This document shows, one piece after another, positions 11,300 to 24,700 of a stretch of 64,000 nt of DNA. This stretch comes from Luscinia megarhynchos (lineage: Eukaryota; Chordata; Aves; Passeriformes; Turdidae), in contig CM067576.1 in the NCBI GenBank assembly GCA_034336665.1, forward strand, positions 11,089,385-11,153,384. Reading direction: 5' to 3'. The notes beneath the pieces are model-generated. The model had not been told where the DNA came from. It did not search any database and saw only the letters and a program-made list of their open reading frames with translations. The position numbers and the translations under genes were made by a program. Position 1 is the first letter of the stretch, and every line of letters begins with the position of its first letter.

Positions 11300-14084
11300 T
11301 GTGACTTTGAAGTGACAGATCTCTCCAAGATATGGAAGTGTCAGCATGCCACGAGCAGCAGTCCAGAGCTCAGATGAAGCTGTGGGTGGTGATTTTTCTC
11401 AGCATGGATTTATCTCACTGCAGAGAAACATTTCTTACCCTGTCCAACACATGCTTTTTGAAACAAGAGGCTGAGCATGATGTTATGGGAAATCCCCTCA
11501 CAGACCTCTCCCATGCAGGTAATATTCTCTTCTCCTTTGTTTTTAAATCTCCTGTGCTAGAGGTTTTTTCTGTCTTCCAGTGTGTCCTAACAGCACTGAA
11601 CACTCAGCTTTGCTACTCCAAGGTTACAAATTCTGTGATTGGGGGTCCTTTCTTATGGAGACAAAAAGGTTTTTAGAGGTTTTTAGTCTCGCTGCTTCTG
11701 CCAGAGGTGGCAAAGAGCCAGCCCTCCCCGAGGTGCAGATTTTGGGAGGCTTCTCCCCCAGGGCAGGATCTGATGTTCACCCATCCCTTGGACTCTGCTG
11801 ATGTGTGTGAGCCCCAGGCACTCCTCTCTCAAGGCAGGCTGGACGGGACACGCGCTTCCAGGCACAAGCTCCTGCTTGCTTCAAGGCACGGGAATGTTGC
11901 TGTGCGTGGACATGGCCCTTCTTTGATTTGCCAGCCCTCCCCGGCGCTGTCACGCTGCCTGCCAGCCCGGAGGAGGCAGCCCAGGCAGCCCGGCTGGCAC
12001 TCGCTGTGCCAAAAAGTGCTTTTGTCTCCATGGCTCGGGGAGGTGGTGTGATTTGTGCTCTCGGTCACTGACAGGTCTCAGCTGACAGCTCCCTCCTCCT
12101 TTTGTAGAAATTACTTGCAGAGCAGCTAGTTGAGACATGACAAAGTTTTGAAAGAGGGAATTTCGTTTCCCATACGGTTCCATGGGAAAGGTCACTGTTC
12201 CACCCCCAGTGCCACTCTGGGCGAGCTAAACACACACAGCTGTGCTCGCTGCACAGGGCAGGGGATGCAGGGCACACAGGACAGGGGCTGGGCTGGCACC
12301 AGGGGCTGGGGGGAACAGCTGGGCTGGTGCTGCTGCATGTCAGGGTGTGCAGCCCTGGGCAGGACTGCAGCAGCACATCAGCCCTGTGTGGCATTGTGCA
12401 CCTCTGGAAAGGCTCTGGGCTGAACGGCTCTAGACCCTTGTGGTGCCCTGGCTGTGTACAAAGAAGACTTTACCTGTACAGTATCTGGTGTATCAACAAA
12501 GAGCCTCGAAGCTTCTCTCAGCTGGCCCAGCATCCCCATAAAAGCACAGCTGCTTTGAATGGTTGTAACCAGAGAGGGGAAATGGTCTCTGATGGCTTTT
12601 GTCCCCATACCTGGCTTGTTTCCTGAGTCTGTACCTGGGCAGAAGTCTGTCAGTTGTTGCGTGGCTGTAAATCAAAAAGATTTACACTTGTAAATGGTTC
12701 CACTTATGGGGCAGCTGGTCCTGCTTTGCCCCACCGTGCCTCACAGTGAGCAGATCCTTGCCTTTCATGGCTGAACTGGCTCCCAGAGATCGTTTTGGAC
12801 ATCAGAGTTGTTAGTCACAGCGACTCAGTCTGGCATGGAGTGAGGGATGGCTGCAGCCCTGGGCTCAGGTGGGAGGATTCCCCTTCTCCAGCAGAGGTGG
12901 TCCAGCAGCTATCCATGACACGTCCCTGGATGCAACAAGGGCATTCTCCCAAGGCAGCAGAGAGGCTTTGAGCTGAGGAGCGTTCTGGCCAGAAGGCCAT
13001 TGCTTGAAACCCTACTTGAGCGGGGAGCTTGGACCTGATGGCCCTCTGTGGTCCCTTGCTAACTTCCCCATTCTCTGATGGCAGAATCTGTGATTGTGTC
13101 ACTCTTGGAGAAGGCCTGCTTGCTTTGCTGCCCTGCTTGGGGGAGGAGGGCTTTCTTCCTAGTTGCTGCCTCCATGGAAAACCTACAATGGCCACAGTGC
13201 TCTGTGCTGGTTTTGAATTCGCTGCTTTTTCTGGTGGTGGCACCAAGAAAACCACATGAACTCCAAAATGTGTCTGTCTGCCAAGCCCCATCCTCTAATA
13301 CTCAGCTACAAGCCCGTGGTCCCTGGGATGGTGTGGTTTGGGCCCTGTGGTGCCTCTGTGTCCATTGTAGTCAGAAGCCTTTAGATTCTGTTTGGCTGGA
13401 GCACGGGGGATAACATCAGAGACTCTGCTTGCAATTTTGGTTCAAATGGTTCTCAGATGCTCGTGTGCTCACCATTGCCAGCTGCCTCTTGCTTCCACTT
13501 GCTTTAGCTGCCCTAAAAGACAGCAGAAAATCCTCTGTGCTTTCCCAGTGGCACATTTTCCAGGCAAGGTGTGACCACAGAGCTGTTAGCCTTCTGTCAA
13601 TGAAGGGAAAGAGACCTGCTCCAATAGGAAGCAGATGTTCTGGGAAGTCCCATCGATTCAAGGGAGGCTGATGTGAGACCCAGTCCCTGCTGTGTTTGTG
13701 CATGTGTGTGCCCTTTGCCAAGGAGCAGGAGCTGAGATGAGCACCAAGGCTTCAGCACACTGAGCCTTGGTTGTGCTCCACAGCAGAAAGTGAGGAGAAA
13801 TCTCTTCGTGTGCCTTGGCCATGCAGAGCCAAGTGAAAACAGCTGTGTCCCGTTGGCTGATCCCAACCCAGGTTACCCAAGGTGATTCCTGCCTTTTGGT
13901 GTGGAGCAGCTCAGCTTTCCTTCTGGGGGAATTCTTGTAAGGAGGTGAAATGTGAACAAGCGTGGCTTGGCTCCTTCGGCAAGACTGGAGCAAAGGGATC
14001 GCAGCGCTCGGAGAGTGCAAAGGGGATGTGGTGAATCACAGAGCTCTGCCCCGGATGTCAGGATTAGAAGTGACTTTTATGCAG
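11300..14084. other. Unannotated sequence with small CpG-containing patches
   Basis: Local CpG-containing stretches lie near 11845-12010 and 13955-14015 in an otherwise CpG-poor window. No gene start, exon or repeat is recognised. Several overlapping short frames on both strands (11.7-12.4 kb) reflect high G+C and not coding capacity. Confidence 0.4.
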
Positions 14085-14310
14085 AGAGGATGACTCAGAT
14101 ATATTTGAATGATCGGTTAAAAATTGTTTTTTTCCTTCCTTATCGAGTACTGGTGTTAAAAGATAGCAGGGCTTTAATGCTGTCACTCCTTTGTGAGCTG
14201 TACAAGTATGCAACCCATATGAGTGTTTTTTGTCTTTCTTACTGGAAAAACCTCTCAGTTTACGTGTTCTTAGGACCCAGAGTTGTTAGAACTCAAAAGT
14301 ATCAGGTCTG
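14085..14310. promoter_or_regulatory. Possible conserved non-coding block (inference)
   Basis: This A+T-rich, repeat-free segment runs from 'gactcagatatatttgaatgatcgg' through 'gagctgtacaagtatgcaacccatatgag'. A 119-codon frame (13952-14311) overlaps it but resembles no protein family, so a regulatory rather than coding role is the weak preference. Confidence 0.12.
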
Positions 14311-14611
14311 AGACTGACACTGGCTTCCACCAGGAGAAAAAGGCTTTGTTAAGGCTTCTGAGCCAGAGTGGTGCAACCGTGGTGTCCTGGTTTGGAGAGA
14401 CAACTCCCAGTGTGGAGAGGCAGCCCAGCAGCTCCTCTGGGCATCCTGGGCTGTGAAACTGCTCTTGTCATTGGACAAATGAAATCAAAACCTGGCTATG
14501 TGACTCCAAGCATCCTTTCTCACTGAAACTTAGCACTGTTGAGTAAAGCAAATACCCTCAGAAAGTGTGTCTGCTTTGGACAGTGGAAGAGAGAGAGAAC
14601 CATGCAGTCAT
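14311..14611. other. Unannotated unique sequence
   Basis: No gene or repeat is recognised. The stretch 'gtgtcctggtttggagaga' near 14381 faintly resembles the start of some avian LTRs but lacks any further match. Confidence 0.4.
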
Positions 14612-14785
14612 GTAATCACAGGCTGGTTGGGTTGGGAGAGACCTTAAAGCTCATCTCATTCCAGTCCCCCTGCCATGGGCAGGGGCACATTTCCAGGGAT
14701 GGGGCAGCCACAGCTTTTCTGGGCAACCTGCACCAGAGCCTCAGCAGCTTCACAGGGAAGAATTTCTTCTCGATGTTTACTCCAG
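14612..14785 (-). mobile_element. CR1 LINE 3' end, antisense
   Basis: The + strand reads the CR1 3' region backwards: 'aatcacaggctggttgggttggga', 'gaccttaaagctcatctcattcca', 'ccccctgccatgggcagggg', 'ggatggggcagccacagcttttctgggcaacctg' and 'cacagggaagaatttctt'. An internal deletion has removed part of the usual 'ccttccactatcccaggttgctcc' block. Confidence 0.92.
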
Positions 14786-17330
14786 ATGCCCTTGTTCATC
14801 CAGCTGGAATCATCCAGCTGAGCTCTGCAGTGCAGGGCTGTGCTGGGGGCAGCTGGTGGAGCGATGCCCACTGGAGTGGAGCAGAGCTTGAGGCTCTGAG
14901 CTGCTTTACCCCTGGTCACCCCTGCCCACACAAACCTGGGAGCAGAGGCAATGGTCCATTGTCCACTGCCAGCCAAGTGGGAGCAGGATGGGGGTGGCTG
15001 AGCAGAGCTGTGGGTATTGTCACTCAGGTGTAAGGTTGCAAGAACTGTGTGGGCATTCTTTCATCCCGTTGGGCATGTTTAGGCAGATGGAAAATCCAAC
15101 CAAAGACAAATGAAATTCCAAAAGAACATGTAAATTGCAGCATGATCCTCATAAAATGAGCTCAGCAGTGCTCATCAGAAATGCCCCAAACCCAGCTGCA
15201 CACGGCTGATGACGTTGTGTTTGGTTTTGTGTTGGGAATATTGCAGAGGACATTGTTGTGGAGGAGTCAGTGGCTGGGAGCGTGCCGTGAGTGCTCCAGT
15301 GCGCCCCGTCCTCAGGGCTTGGGAAACCTGTATGTTATTAACATAATCTGTAACTTATCATTCCTTTGAACAGGAAAACTGCATGTGGATCAAGGGGTGA
15401 ATGCAGTGATCCTGATCCACTGTGTGTGGAGTCAGTGATCCACGACAGAGTGACCCGTGCTGGGCTGTGTGGGGTGGCCAGCATTGCCCTGGGCTGGGCT
15501 GTGCCACACTGATCCCTGTGGCTGCAGGACAGCCCCCTCCCCGTGGCAGTGAACATCCCTTCTCTTTGGCAATACACATGGTGAATGGTTTTCTTGTAAG
15601 AAAATGTAGCTTGGGTGACCAAAAAAGGAGATTTCCTCCAGGGACAGGATCTGTGCAGCCTTGTAGGAACATCCACCTGGGTTCTGTTGGATGATGCAGA
15701 AATGCAGGGCTCCCAACATCTGAAGGGATGACAGATTTACCCACTACCAATATTTCTCTTTAATTCTATCTTATTAAAGCAGCTGTTTAATTAAGGGATT
15801 TACTGTTGGACTTCTCTTATTGAGCTTAAGGCAGAACTCTGCATCACTCTCCATCTCTCACCTCACCTGGTGCAGAACAGGTTTTATGAGCCCCAAACAC
15901 AGCTTTGCTATCAAGCCTAGAGGGTCAGCATGCACTGAGGGCCTGGGGGTGGCTCAGCTCTGCCCCTGCAAAGTCTGTGTTTCTGTGGATTTGGCCATGC
16001 AAAGAGTGGAAAGTAAAACAAGACAACTTTGAGTGAACTTGGGCCTGGCTTTGAACTTTGCATGAAGGGAAGGTCATCTGGCTGGAGAAGACATAGGACC
16101 AGGAGTGTTTGTCAGCCCAGGTGAAGGAGGACAGCCAAATTATAATTCCCTGCAGAATGGGGAATGAATGCTCTCCAAGCTGTCTGCGGAACTGAGTGGG
16201 AGTTTCCAAACCCAATGGCAGGACAGATGGGACCCTTGCTAGCTGTAGGAAGTCCTCACTGGCACAAGGAAGGTGCTCAGAACGGGGTTGTTCTCAGGAT
16301 CTGTTCACTGCTTGCAGCCCATATTCTGTCTGGACCACACAGCCTGCCACCCTTGTGTCTGTGCAAATCCCTTGGGCTCTTGTGGCACCCAGCAACTCCT
16401 CAGCTGTGCCCTGCTTCAGTGGGCTGGGCTGGGTTTCACACTCACTTACTGGAACAGCTGAGAGCTTGTAACCAGCAGAGGGATGGAGTGGGGGTTCTGG
16501 GAGAGGTCTGGTCACCGAGCTGCAGCCACTCCTCACCCTGTCACACACACTCCCCTCCGCGTGCCTGGGGAAGTGACACAGGTGCAGAGAAGTAATTTAA
16601 AACAGCCCCTAGACAACCAAGCAATCCCCCAGGTGCCCCAGTCTCGTGAGGGTCACCCCTGCAGCTCTCAACATGAATAAGAGTGTTCTGGAACAGGCAC
16701 CCAGGTCCTTTCAGGCTCTAGAGAAATCAGCCTGCAGAACCACTCAGGCCAGCATTTCCAACTCAGCCCATATTTAGCTGGGGGAACATGAACTTCTGCT
16801 AGAGAAAGGCTTTGGTCATACCTCAGTTGCCTGGGTAAGTGCTTTCAGTGTTGAGCTGGGGCTGAAAATGTCCTGGGGCTCCTGGTGTGAGCATCCATCC
16901 AGTGCTGCTGGTGCTCGTTAATTAGAGTTTGACTGACTGGCTGCTCTCAGAGTGACTCTCCTGTTCATTATTAATTCCTTCTCTGTGGTGGTTGGGCTGC
17001 TCTTTGGTGTTTGTGGGCTGCCCTACTGAGAGAAGATGCTGGCAGCACCCTAAGTGAAGCTTGAGATGATTTACAGAAAGTTCCATGTTGGATCTGTAGC
17101 CGATGGGCATTGAAAACGGACTGTACTTCTGTCCTGTGCTAAACATAGCCTCTCTCAGCCAGACTTTCTAATTCTTCCTTTGACTGCCCTTGGGCACTGT
17201 CTACCTGTCTACCTCTCAGTGTGGGATGTGGACACAGCTCCCAGCAGAGCCCTTGCACTGCCAGGCCAGCACACCCTGCTTCCCTTCCTGCCCTCCAGAG
17301 CTCAGGTGAGCTCTGTGTAGAGTCCCACAG
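14786..17330. other. Unannotated unique sequence
   Basis: Nothing definite is seen. A 10-base repeat ('catccagctg' twice) lies at 14797-14820. The 16.1-16.6 kb stretch has overlapping G+C-rich frames without family similarity. Confidence 0.4.
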
Positions 17331-17520
17331 TGGTTTGGATTGCAATGGACTTTAGAGCTCAACTCATGCCACCCCCTGCCATGGGCAGAGACACCTTCCA
17401 CTAGCCCAGGTTGTTCCAAACCCCATCCAACCTGACCTGGAGCACTTCTAGGGATCCAGGGACAGCCAGAGCTGTGCCAGGGCCTCACCACCCTCACAGG
17501 GAAGAATTTCTAATCTGAAA
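17331..17520 (-). mobile_element. CR1 LINE 3' end, antisense
   Basis: The reversed CR1 blocks are clear: 'accccctgccatgggcagagacaccttccactagcccagg', 'ccccatccaacctgacctgg', 'agggatccagggacagcc' and 'cagggcctcaccaccctcacagggaagaatttct'. The extreme terminus is degraded ('tggtttggattgcaatgg'). Confidence 0.92.
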
Positions 17521-17929
17521 GTCCTGCCTTATCTGTGTGTGCTGTAAACACACTGGATATACACAGCCTCACTTGAAATCAGAGCTCCCTTGGAGCTCTG
17601 AGATATTCCCAGAATAAACCTGTACCTTGCTAACAGCACAGTTCTCCCCAGAAATTATTGCTGTTTCTCCAAGCTCTTTCCAGCACCTGTATCTCCAGCC
17701 CCAGTGACTGACTGATTTAAAACTTTTTCTTAAGTCCAGGTTCTGGACTCATCTTGTGCTGTAGTCAGAAGGAAGCCCAGGAGAGTCCTTCACTCATTAC
17801 TGTGATGCTTTGGGGTGTGTGCAGCTCTGAGACCTACACAGCTGATGAACCAGTGTGTGAATAGACCTAGGGCAGATAAAAGGGTTTTTGACTATTGTGC
17901 TCTCAGTGGAAGCAGATCTTAAAATCTTA
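17521..17929. other. Unannotated unique sequence
   Basis: Nothing is recognised in this gap. Confidence 0.4.
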
Positions 17930-18130
17930 CCCCTTCTATTGTGTCTTCTTCCAGAATATATTATTAACATTACCCTGGCAATTGGTTTACCCATTGTCAT
18001 AACACAGGGTTTGATAAGGGGGAACTTTGCAATGACTTGTAGGATCTGAGATTCATTAGAAAGTCTCCTTTTTTGAGCAATGAAGTAACTTTGATAGTAA
18101 AGTGCTTCAGAGGAGACAAAATCCTTAAGA
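17930..18130. promoter_or_regulatory. Possible conserved non-coding block (inference)
   Basis: This A+T-rich, repeat-free stretch contains 'ttctattgtgtcttcttcc', 'tattattaacattaccctggcaattgg' and 'cccattgtcataac', with several SOX-like ATTGT cores. It overlaps an unremarkable 119-codon reverse frame. Constraint cannot be judged from one sequence. Confidence 0.13.
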
Positions 18131-21100
18131 CTTCTGAACATCATAGATTCCTTCATTCCCAGGACTTTCAGAGAGCTGCAAACCCTACAGGACCAAGGAA
18201 GGAGCTGGCAAATTCCCAGTGCCGCTCAAAAATCAGCTGTTCAAACATTCCTTCTGCCCTTTGCCTGCCAGTGCTGAGCAATCCAGGGGCTCTGCAGCCC
18301 ATGGGTTCACAGAGGGTGGTGAGGGGGTGGCAGAAAGGCTCTCTCTTTTTAGTGGGGACTTAGGTAATAAGCTGAAGTGGGTTTCCCATCCTTTGCCCAA
18401 TAAGTTCATACTCAGAGAACAAGTGTGTAAGTGCATAACCTCTAGGAAGATGCTTTGGAAGACTTCACACTCTTATAGGGCTGGCCTGCATTGGGAACAA
18501 TTAGATATACTCTTTATTGGGCTTTATTTCATAACCTCCCCTGATGACTGCTTCTGCAGTCTTGTTCTTTTTGCATCCTCCAGCTGCTCTTGGAGCTAGG
18601 AAATGTGGTGTGACTGGCAAGTAGCACTTTTTCCCATGGTTTTTCCCTGCTCCTGGGGTTGATGAGTTTGTGGAAAGATTGAGCTTAGATCCTCATCCTC
18701 AGTGAATTCCCAGGGTGCTGGTTGAAAGGTGAAACCAAGTTGCATGAATTTTCCTGGCAGAAACCTGGGTAGAGTTTGTTCCTAACCTTGGTCGGAGCTG
18801 ATCTTTGGCTTTGTGGGCTCAAAGCAGGAATTCAGCTTTCCAAAAGTGTTTCTAAAGTACAAAATGAGTCCCTCTGGGCTTTGCCCTGCACCAGGCTTCC
18901 AGAATTACCTCTGCCTCCTCATAGGGATTAATGGAGATGATTCAGTGATACTGTCAGTAATGGTTCCAGCAGGACAATCTGGCTTAGCACCATCTGTGAA
19001 GAGGCAAAGATGTAAGTTTCTGAATGCTTTTGCTAAAAGACAAATAAATCAGCTTCTTGAAGCCAGCATATGCACTTGCTGTCTTGGTTTTGTAATGCTC
19101 TGTGCTTCTTTCTGTCCTGTTTGCTGTCACCAAGAGTCTAACTCAGCCTTTCAGCTCTTTCCCAGTGACTAAACACAGAATGTTTGTTGTCAATATTTTA
19201 AAATATTTATCTACACAAATTGAAGTGGCCTGGCTGCTGAAGGCTGGGAATGCTGGTTACAGCTACTGTAGCTCAACACCTTCAAAAACTGAGTTGTGTT
19301 GACATGTATTAAAGTGACATTGGCTTTGGGTGCACAGTCTGATGGAGACCAAGTCCCAAAATGCTTGACCACTGTGAAGCAGTGTTGTTTGGGAAGGTCT
19401 GGCAGAACTGGGAGGTGAGTGCAGTGCCTCTGGCCCTCCTCTCCCTGTGCTCTGCTGTGCATTGCAGCCCTGGGGACAGCAGGCAATGTTTACCCACGTT
19501 TGTATCTGCGGAACCTGTACAATTTTACGTAAGAATAAAATAAATATTGCTTGTTTGAACAACGCAGAATGTCTGTTATTCTAAGAATTTGAGGGGGGAG
19601 CGGGTGGGCAGTGAAAAGTGCTGTGGTCAGTCTAAGTGGCTGGAGCTGTGTCTGCTCTATTGTTGGATTGAATCACCCTGTGCATATCTGGATACATTTT
19701 GGGATTATTTGTTTACCTGAGTGAATTCCTGTAATTTGATTGTACTTTCTGATAGGGGCAGATTTGTAGGTCCTCATCCTATCAGATCCTGTGGCGTGTT
19801 TTAATGCTGGGCTGCTCATCTCAGCCTTATCTCAGCCTCTGGCCAGATGAAAGCCTTGAGAAAGCAGCTGATCAGCTCATCCTTAGAGATCCATTTGTCA
19901 CTGCTTCTCTTTGTTTTGTGTGAGGGGGAATTTCCAATACATTTTCCTCATAAAAGAAGATGAGGGAGATATAAACCAGCAATGATCAAAATCTTCCCCA
20001 TAAAATGAAACAACAAGGAAAACCAAATTGGCTGGGAGAAAATGTGAAGTAGCTGGGCTGTGCAAGAGTCAAGACACAAGGATCAATTTTCACTGTGCCA
20101 CTTCAAATGGCATTTACTCAAGTCCAGGTTTTCTTACTGGGACTCTTTTGGGATTCACACTGTTCATTGGAAATGGGTTTGGGTTTGTGACCATTACTGG
20201 TTTTGCAAAGGTTTCTAAGGTCATGTACAATGACAAAGGTATTGAAAAGGGACTGGTGGGGTTTGGGTTGTCTTTCTCCTGCTTCTAGAGGAATCTAATT
20301 TCCCTGTGCTGGCGGGCCTGGAGCAGATCTCCCAGAGCAGAGTGGTAGGATGATGCATCTCTTTGGAAACCCCAGCTCCAACACAGAACACAGCCAAGGA
20401 TGTCACTTGGACAAACACCTCCTCTTCTCATCCTGGAACTGGCAGAAGTGATGGGATGATGAGAAAAGATCCCTCTGCACGTGGTCTGCAGTGGATCTCA
20501 TCCCACGGACAGAAGAGCTGCTCAGCAGGGGCAGAGGGATGCACAGGGACAGATGAGAGGATGCCACTGGGCAGCACACTCTGGGCTCACCTGCAGCTGC
20601 AAAGGCAGGGCTCACGTGTGGGCAGAGAGGCAGAGAAAGGTGATGGCTCTGGTTTTGTTCTGAGCTCCCTGCAGGGGAAGAGAACCAGCAGGGCTCAGGC
20701 AGGCAAGAGTGTCTGTTCTGGGGAGCCCAGCAGGGCTGGGAGGCCAGAGACAAGTGCTTTACCCAGCACATAGATTTGTAGATCTCCTGTTGTGTGGGTA
20801 GCTCTGAGGAGCAATCAGGAGACAGCATTTGGCCATCAACATTGTGTTTAGTCTCCATGGGCTCCTCCTTTGCTGATCAGTTTAGTACCCCATGGGGTAA
20901 AACACATCATTTCATGCTGGTAAAAGACTTTCTGCCACCACAAATGGCTCCCCAGCCCAAATTCTTCTCCTTGCTCTTCTGCTGCTGCTGCACCATGGAA
21001 ATGACAGCTATTTCCAGGGTTACAGAGAGGAAGGCAGTGCCCAGGGCTGTACATGTGCATCCTAGCATTCATCTCTGCCCTAGGCAGTGCTGTCACACTC

Positions 21101-21639
21101 TGCCACAGCTGCAAGCAATGGCAGGGAAGGGCCAGGTGCATCTGTGTAAGAGTGGGGCAAGAATTAAAACTGCTTCAGTCAAGAGACCAGACCAGAAGGC
21201 AGAATTTTAATTGACAGGCCTACTGAAAAGAGATGTGAGCCCAGTCTTTCAATTCAGGCATGGGTGGACTGGGAATTTAGATATGTGGAGGAGCCAAAGA
21301 GCTCTAAACCCAAGAGATGAGAGCCATTGCAGAGATGCCAACAAAGATCCAAGCCTTGTCTTGGTGTAAACTTGAGTGAATGCTAATTGAGTTAGGGAGT
21401 AAATTTGATTTAGAGGCTGGGATAGTGGGATGGAAAGGGGCCCACTCATCTCAGGAAAGACAGTTTTTATGCAGACACCAGCTTTTTACTTCAGTGCCCT
21501 CCCACACATTTAAGGACTGGGTGCCCTGCAGAGCTTGGTGCAGCAGCAGGGTGGGAGGGTGCTGGCCAGGGGGGCACTGGGGCATAGGAAATGCCCATTT
21601 TGCCCCAGGGACTGGGCTGTTTACAAGCTGCCGGTGCTG
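18131..21639. other. Unannotated unique sequence with an AATAAA cluster
   Basis: Two overlapping AATAAA hexamers lie at 19534-19544 in 'agaataaaataaatattgc'. They could serve as a polyadenylation signal, but no upstream coding exon is recognised. The rest has only short frames. Confidence 0.35.
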
Positions 21640-21760
21640 GTGGATTGTTTCTTTAGGTCATGGCGTGCCAAGTATTGTTTAGTTTAATAGCCCTGTTAAT
21701 AGGATTATATTTGCCTGCACTATTACGTGAAGGAAAATGATTCCTGTTTGAAAGGAAAAG
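21640..21760. promoter_or_regulatory. Possible conserved non-coding block (inference)
   Basis: This A+T-rich segment contains 'gtattgtttagtttaatag' (forkhead-like) and 'ctgttaataggattatat' (GGATTA, bicoid/OTX-like core), between G+C-rich flanks. The motifs are short and the regulatory reading is speculative. Confidence 0.12.
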
Positions 21761-24700
21761 ACACTTCAGTAGCGATGTTGCAAGACACACATCTGTCGTC
21801 AGATGCTGCTGCTGAGCTCAGATGTCTCTGGCTGCAGCCGAGGCTCCCTCTCCTGCCGCAGTGCCTGGGCTGGGGAGGGACACTCGGCACAGAGCAGCTG
21901 CCAGGAGCCTGCAGGGCTGGGCTCTGTGCTCGCTCTGGGCGTCCTGCACGGGGATGGCACAAGGAGGGTACCACAGCTGGGGTGGCACTGGCTGTCCAGG
22001 TGAAGCTGAGCCACTCCATTCTGACTGTGGTTCATGCAGTTCCTCCAGGGCACGAATTTGGTTGTTCTGGGATGGTGTGTGGAGCACAGCTGGGACCTTG
22101 GTGTAGTGCACAGCTCTCCAGCCTGAAGGCTGCCAGTCTTGAGTTCTCTGCCCGAGTCTGCCAAGAACATCTCTGCTCATTTCAACCCTTGGCTCCGTGT
22201 TTCTTCTACTTCACTCCTGCCACCACCCAAGCAGGGTCAGGCAGCTGCTGGCAAGTGAGAGCTGTGACAACTTGATATATGGGGTAGAAAGTGCAGTGAG
22301 CAGACTAAGAGCCTGGGAGAAGTGGTTTCATTTGTGGAGCTCTAGAAATGTTTTCCCAGTAGACTCCTGAGCAGCTCAGCTGCTCATTGATGAATTCTGG
22401 CTTTCTGGGCTATCTGCAACAGGAATCAAACATGGACAATTCCCCAGTGAGCAGCTAGAGGAACAATGCACCCTGGGATTTAGTCATTGATTTATGTCTG
22501 ACCTTTGGAGCTGGGGAATGTGCAGAAGTCATTACCAGGTCTTCACCAGAGGTGAGCCACTGAGCAGTGTGTCTTCTCAGCATGAGGCTGATCTGTTACT
22601 GCCTTTGTCCAGGAAGGCAAGAACTCCAGGTAGGAGGTACAAAAAAGCCTCCAACCAACAAATCCCACTGTGTGTCACACCATCCAGCTTGACTCCACAA
22701 AAAGGAACTAACAAGCAGCACCCTGAGGGCTGGCAAGCAGCTGGTATTTCTAGATGGGTGAGGGTCTGCCAGTTCCCAGAGAAGGGTAGGGCATGCAATT
22801 AAAGAGTGGAAAAAATAGCCATGCCTCTTTTTTTCAAAGGGCTTTTCTTCCTGGGAGTTGGAGAAGGGCAACAGGCAGGGATGTTTTTAAACCCAAGCCC
22901 CTTTATCCTTCACAGTCACCCTGGACAGCCTCAGATGGGATCTTCACTGGGGCAAGTGGTCAAACACAGCAGTGGTAGAAGGGCACCAATTGCCTGGGTG
23001 TGGGCACTCAGAACTGGCTTCCACTTCTGAAAATACTGAAATTGGGCTGTAGGCAAATTTGGATCTGTTCATAAATCTTCCATCTAGGCTAATGTGTGTG
23101 ATTTTAATCTCTTCCCCACTGTCTTCCACCCAACACCCGAGTTTTTCCCAGCCCAGAAGTCCCTGTTGTTCCTTCTGTCCCTTCCAGTCATAAGTACTAC
23201 ATGGCTTGTGTTCCTTGTGCCTTCCAAGGAGTTCTCCTGTCCTTCCTGGCCCTTTACCTGCTAAACTTTGTGTGGGAGAATGTCACCTTTGTGATTTTTC
23301 CCCTGGTGTTGCCTCGTTTCCCTTTCCCTGGACTGTGAAATGGGTGGCTTTGATAAAAAGCTGGGCAAGCACTGCCTGCAAAGTGTCCCGAGCAGAGAGC
23401 CCTGCCTCCAACCCCCCCTGTGTCACAGACACTGTGGCTGGCACTTCATTTCACTTCACCCAAGCAGGCTGCAGAAAGGGACAAGTGTGTCTGGAGGATG
23501 ATGTGACTCTGAAGTGGGTTACCTGCCCTTTGGTGTGTCCAGCAGGGACTTGGCATCACCTTAGCTGTCTGGGATGACTTGGAACTGGTGTCTCCTGAGG
23601 ACACCCATCATCCTTTGACTTCCTACTGGTTCCCAGCTGCCAGGCTGTGTCTGATGGCTTTGTGTGGCACTGGCTATTGTGACTCATGCTGGGACAAGGG
23701 CATGAGAGGCAGGAAGGGCTGGTGACTGGAGGGAGATGGGTTGGAGGACCACCAAAGGGCTGGGAGGTGCAGGGAGCAGGGAATGGTCTGTCTGGCTCCA
23801 TCTCTGCCCTGTTCTGTTTGGCTGAAAGAGCCAAGAGGACAGAGACTGCTCTGAGCTGTGTCCTGTCACCCTGTGCCTCTGAGCTGTGGGAATCTCAGCC
23901 ATGGATTGGGACACTGAGGGGACATGTGGGAGTCTCTGTTTCTCTGTGCTACGTGTGATGTCTCAGAGCAGGAGGGGCCCTTGGGTTATTCACGTTGCCA
24001 ACTTAGTAATCTGCACTGAATTTGCCTTTAAAACTCAAAGTGTACCTTTGGGGAGCTCAGAGGACAGGGCTGGGTGGTGGGATCACTCCAAATTTTATGT
24101 CTTAGCCAAGGAGAGAAGCAAAACATCTTGGCCAAGCTCTAAACAGAGGCAGATGGGATGGACATCTCCACTGCTCATGGACCAAATTGTTCAGGGTGGA
24201 ATGATGGCCAGAGAAGGTCGTTACTGTTTTGTTATGGCACAAGAGGCAGAAAATCCACTCCATGGTGTTAGACCAAAGAATTGCAGAGTCCTAAAACAGA
24301 GACTCTGACTAGGAATGGTGGAGAGAGGAAAGCAGAGAATTTTCTCCCACAAATGGGAAAAGGTATGTGATCAAGTCTGTTGTTTTGCCAGAAATTCTGC
24401 CATTTGTGCTTGTGTGCTTTACAGAGGAGAGTATTAACTTCTGTGTCCACTCACCTGAGTTAATAGAAATATCTGAGATGAAGCAGAGCCTCTTTCATCA
24501 GGATAGTGGGTATTTAACACCATGGAAAGGTGCAAACACTGCCCTGTACCCTCTTGAATTCCTAGTGTGCCAAACTCTTTCATCACTAGTGCTTTAGCAA
24601 CATTTTTTCACTACATGAGCACTTGAATCATGTATTTGGTGCATCATAGGCTTTCACTTGAGACCTTGGTCTTCTCCCTAGGGCTCCCTCCTGCTTCCTC

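Noticed and set aside
14381..14460. Possible LTR start ('gtgtcctggtttggagaga')
   Set aside because: Only a short match to avian LTR beginnings. No R-U5 block, primer site or internal sequence follows.
19534..19544. AATAAA cluster as the end of a gene
   Set aside because: No coding exon or terminal-exon structure is recognisable upstream, and AATAAA occurs often by chance.
21727..22275. 182-codon forward frame
   Set aside because: It is in G+C-rich sequence where all frames stay open; several shorter frames overlap on both strands. No family similarity.
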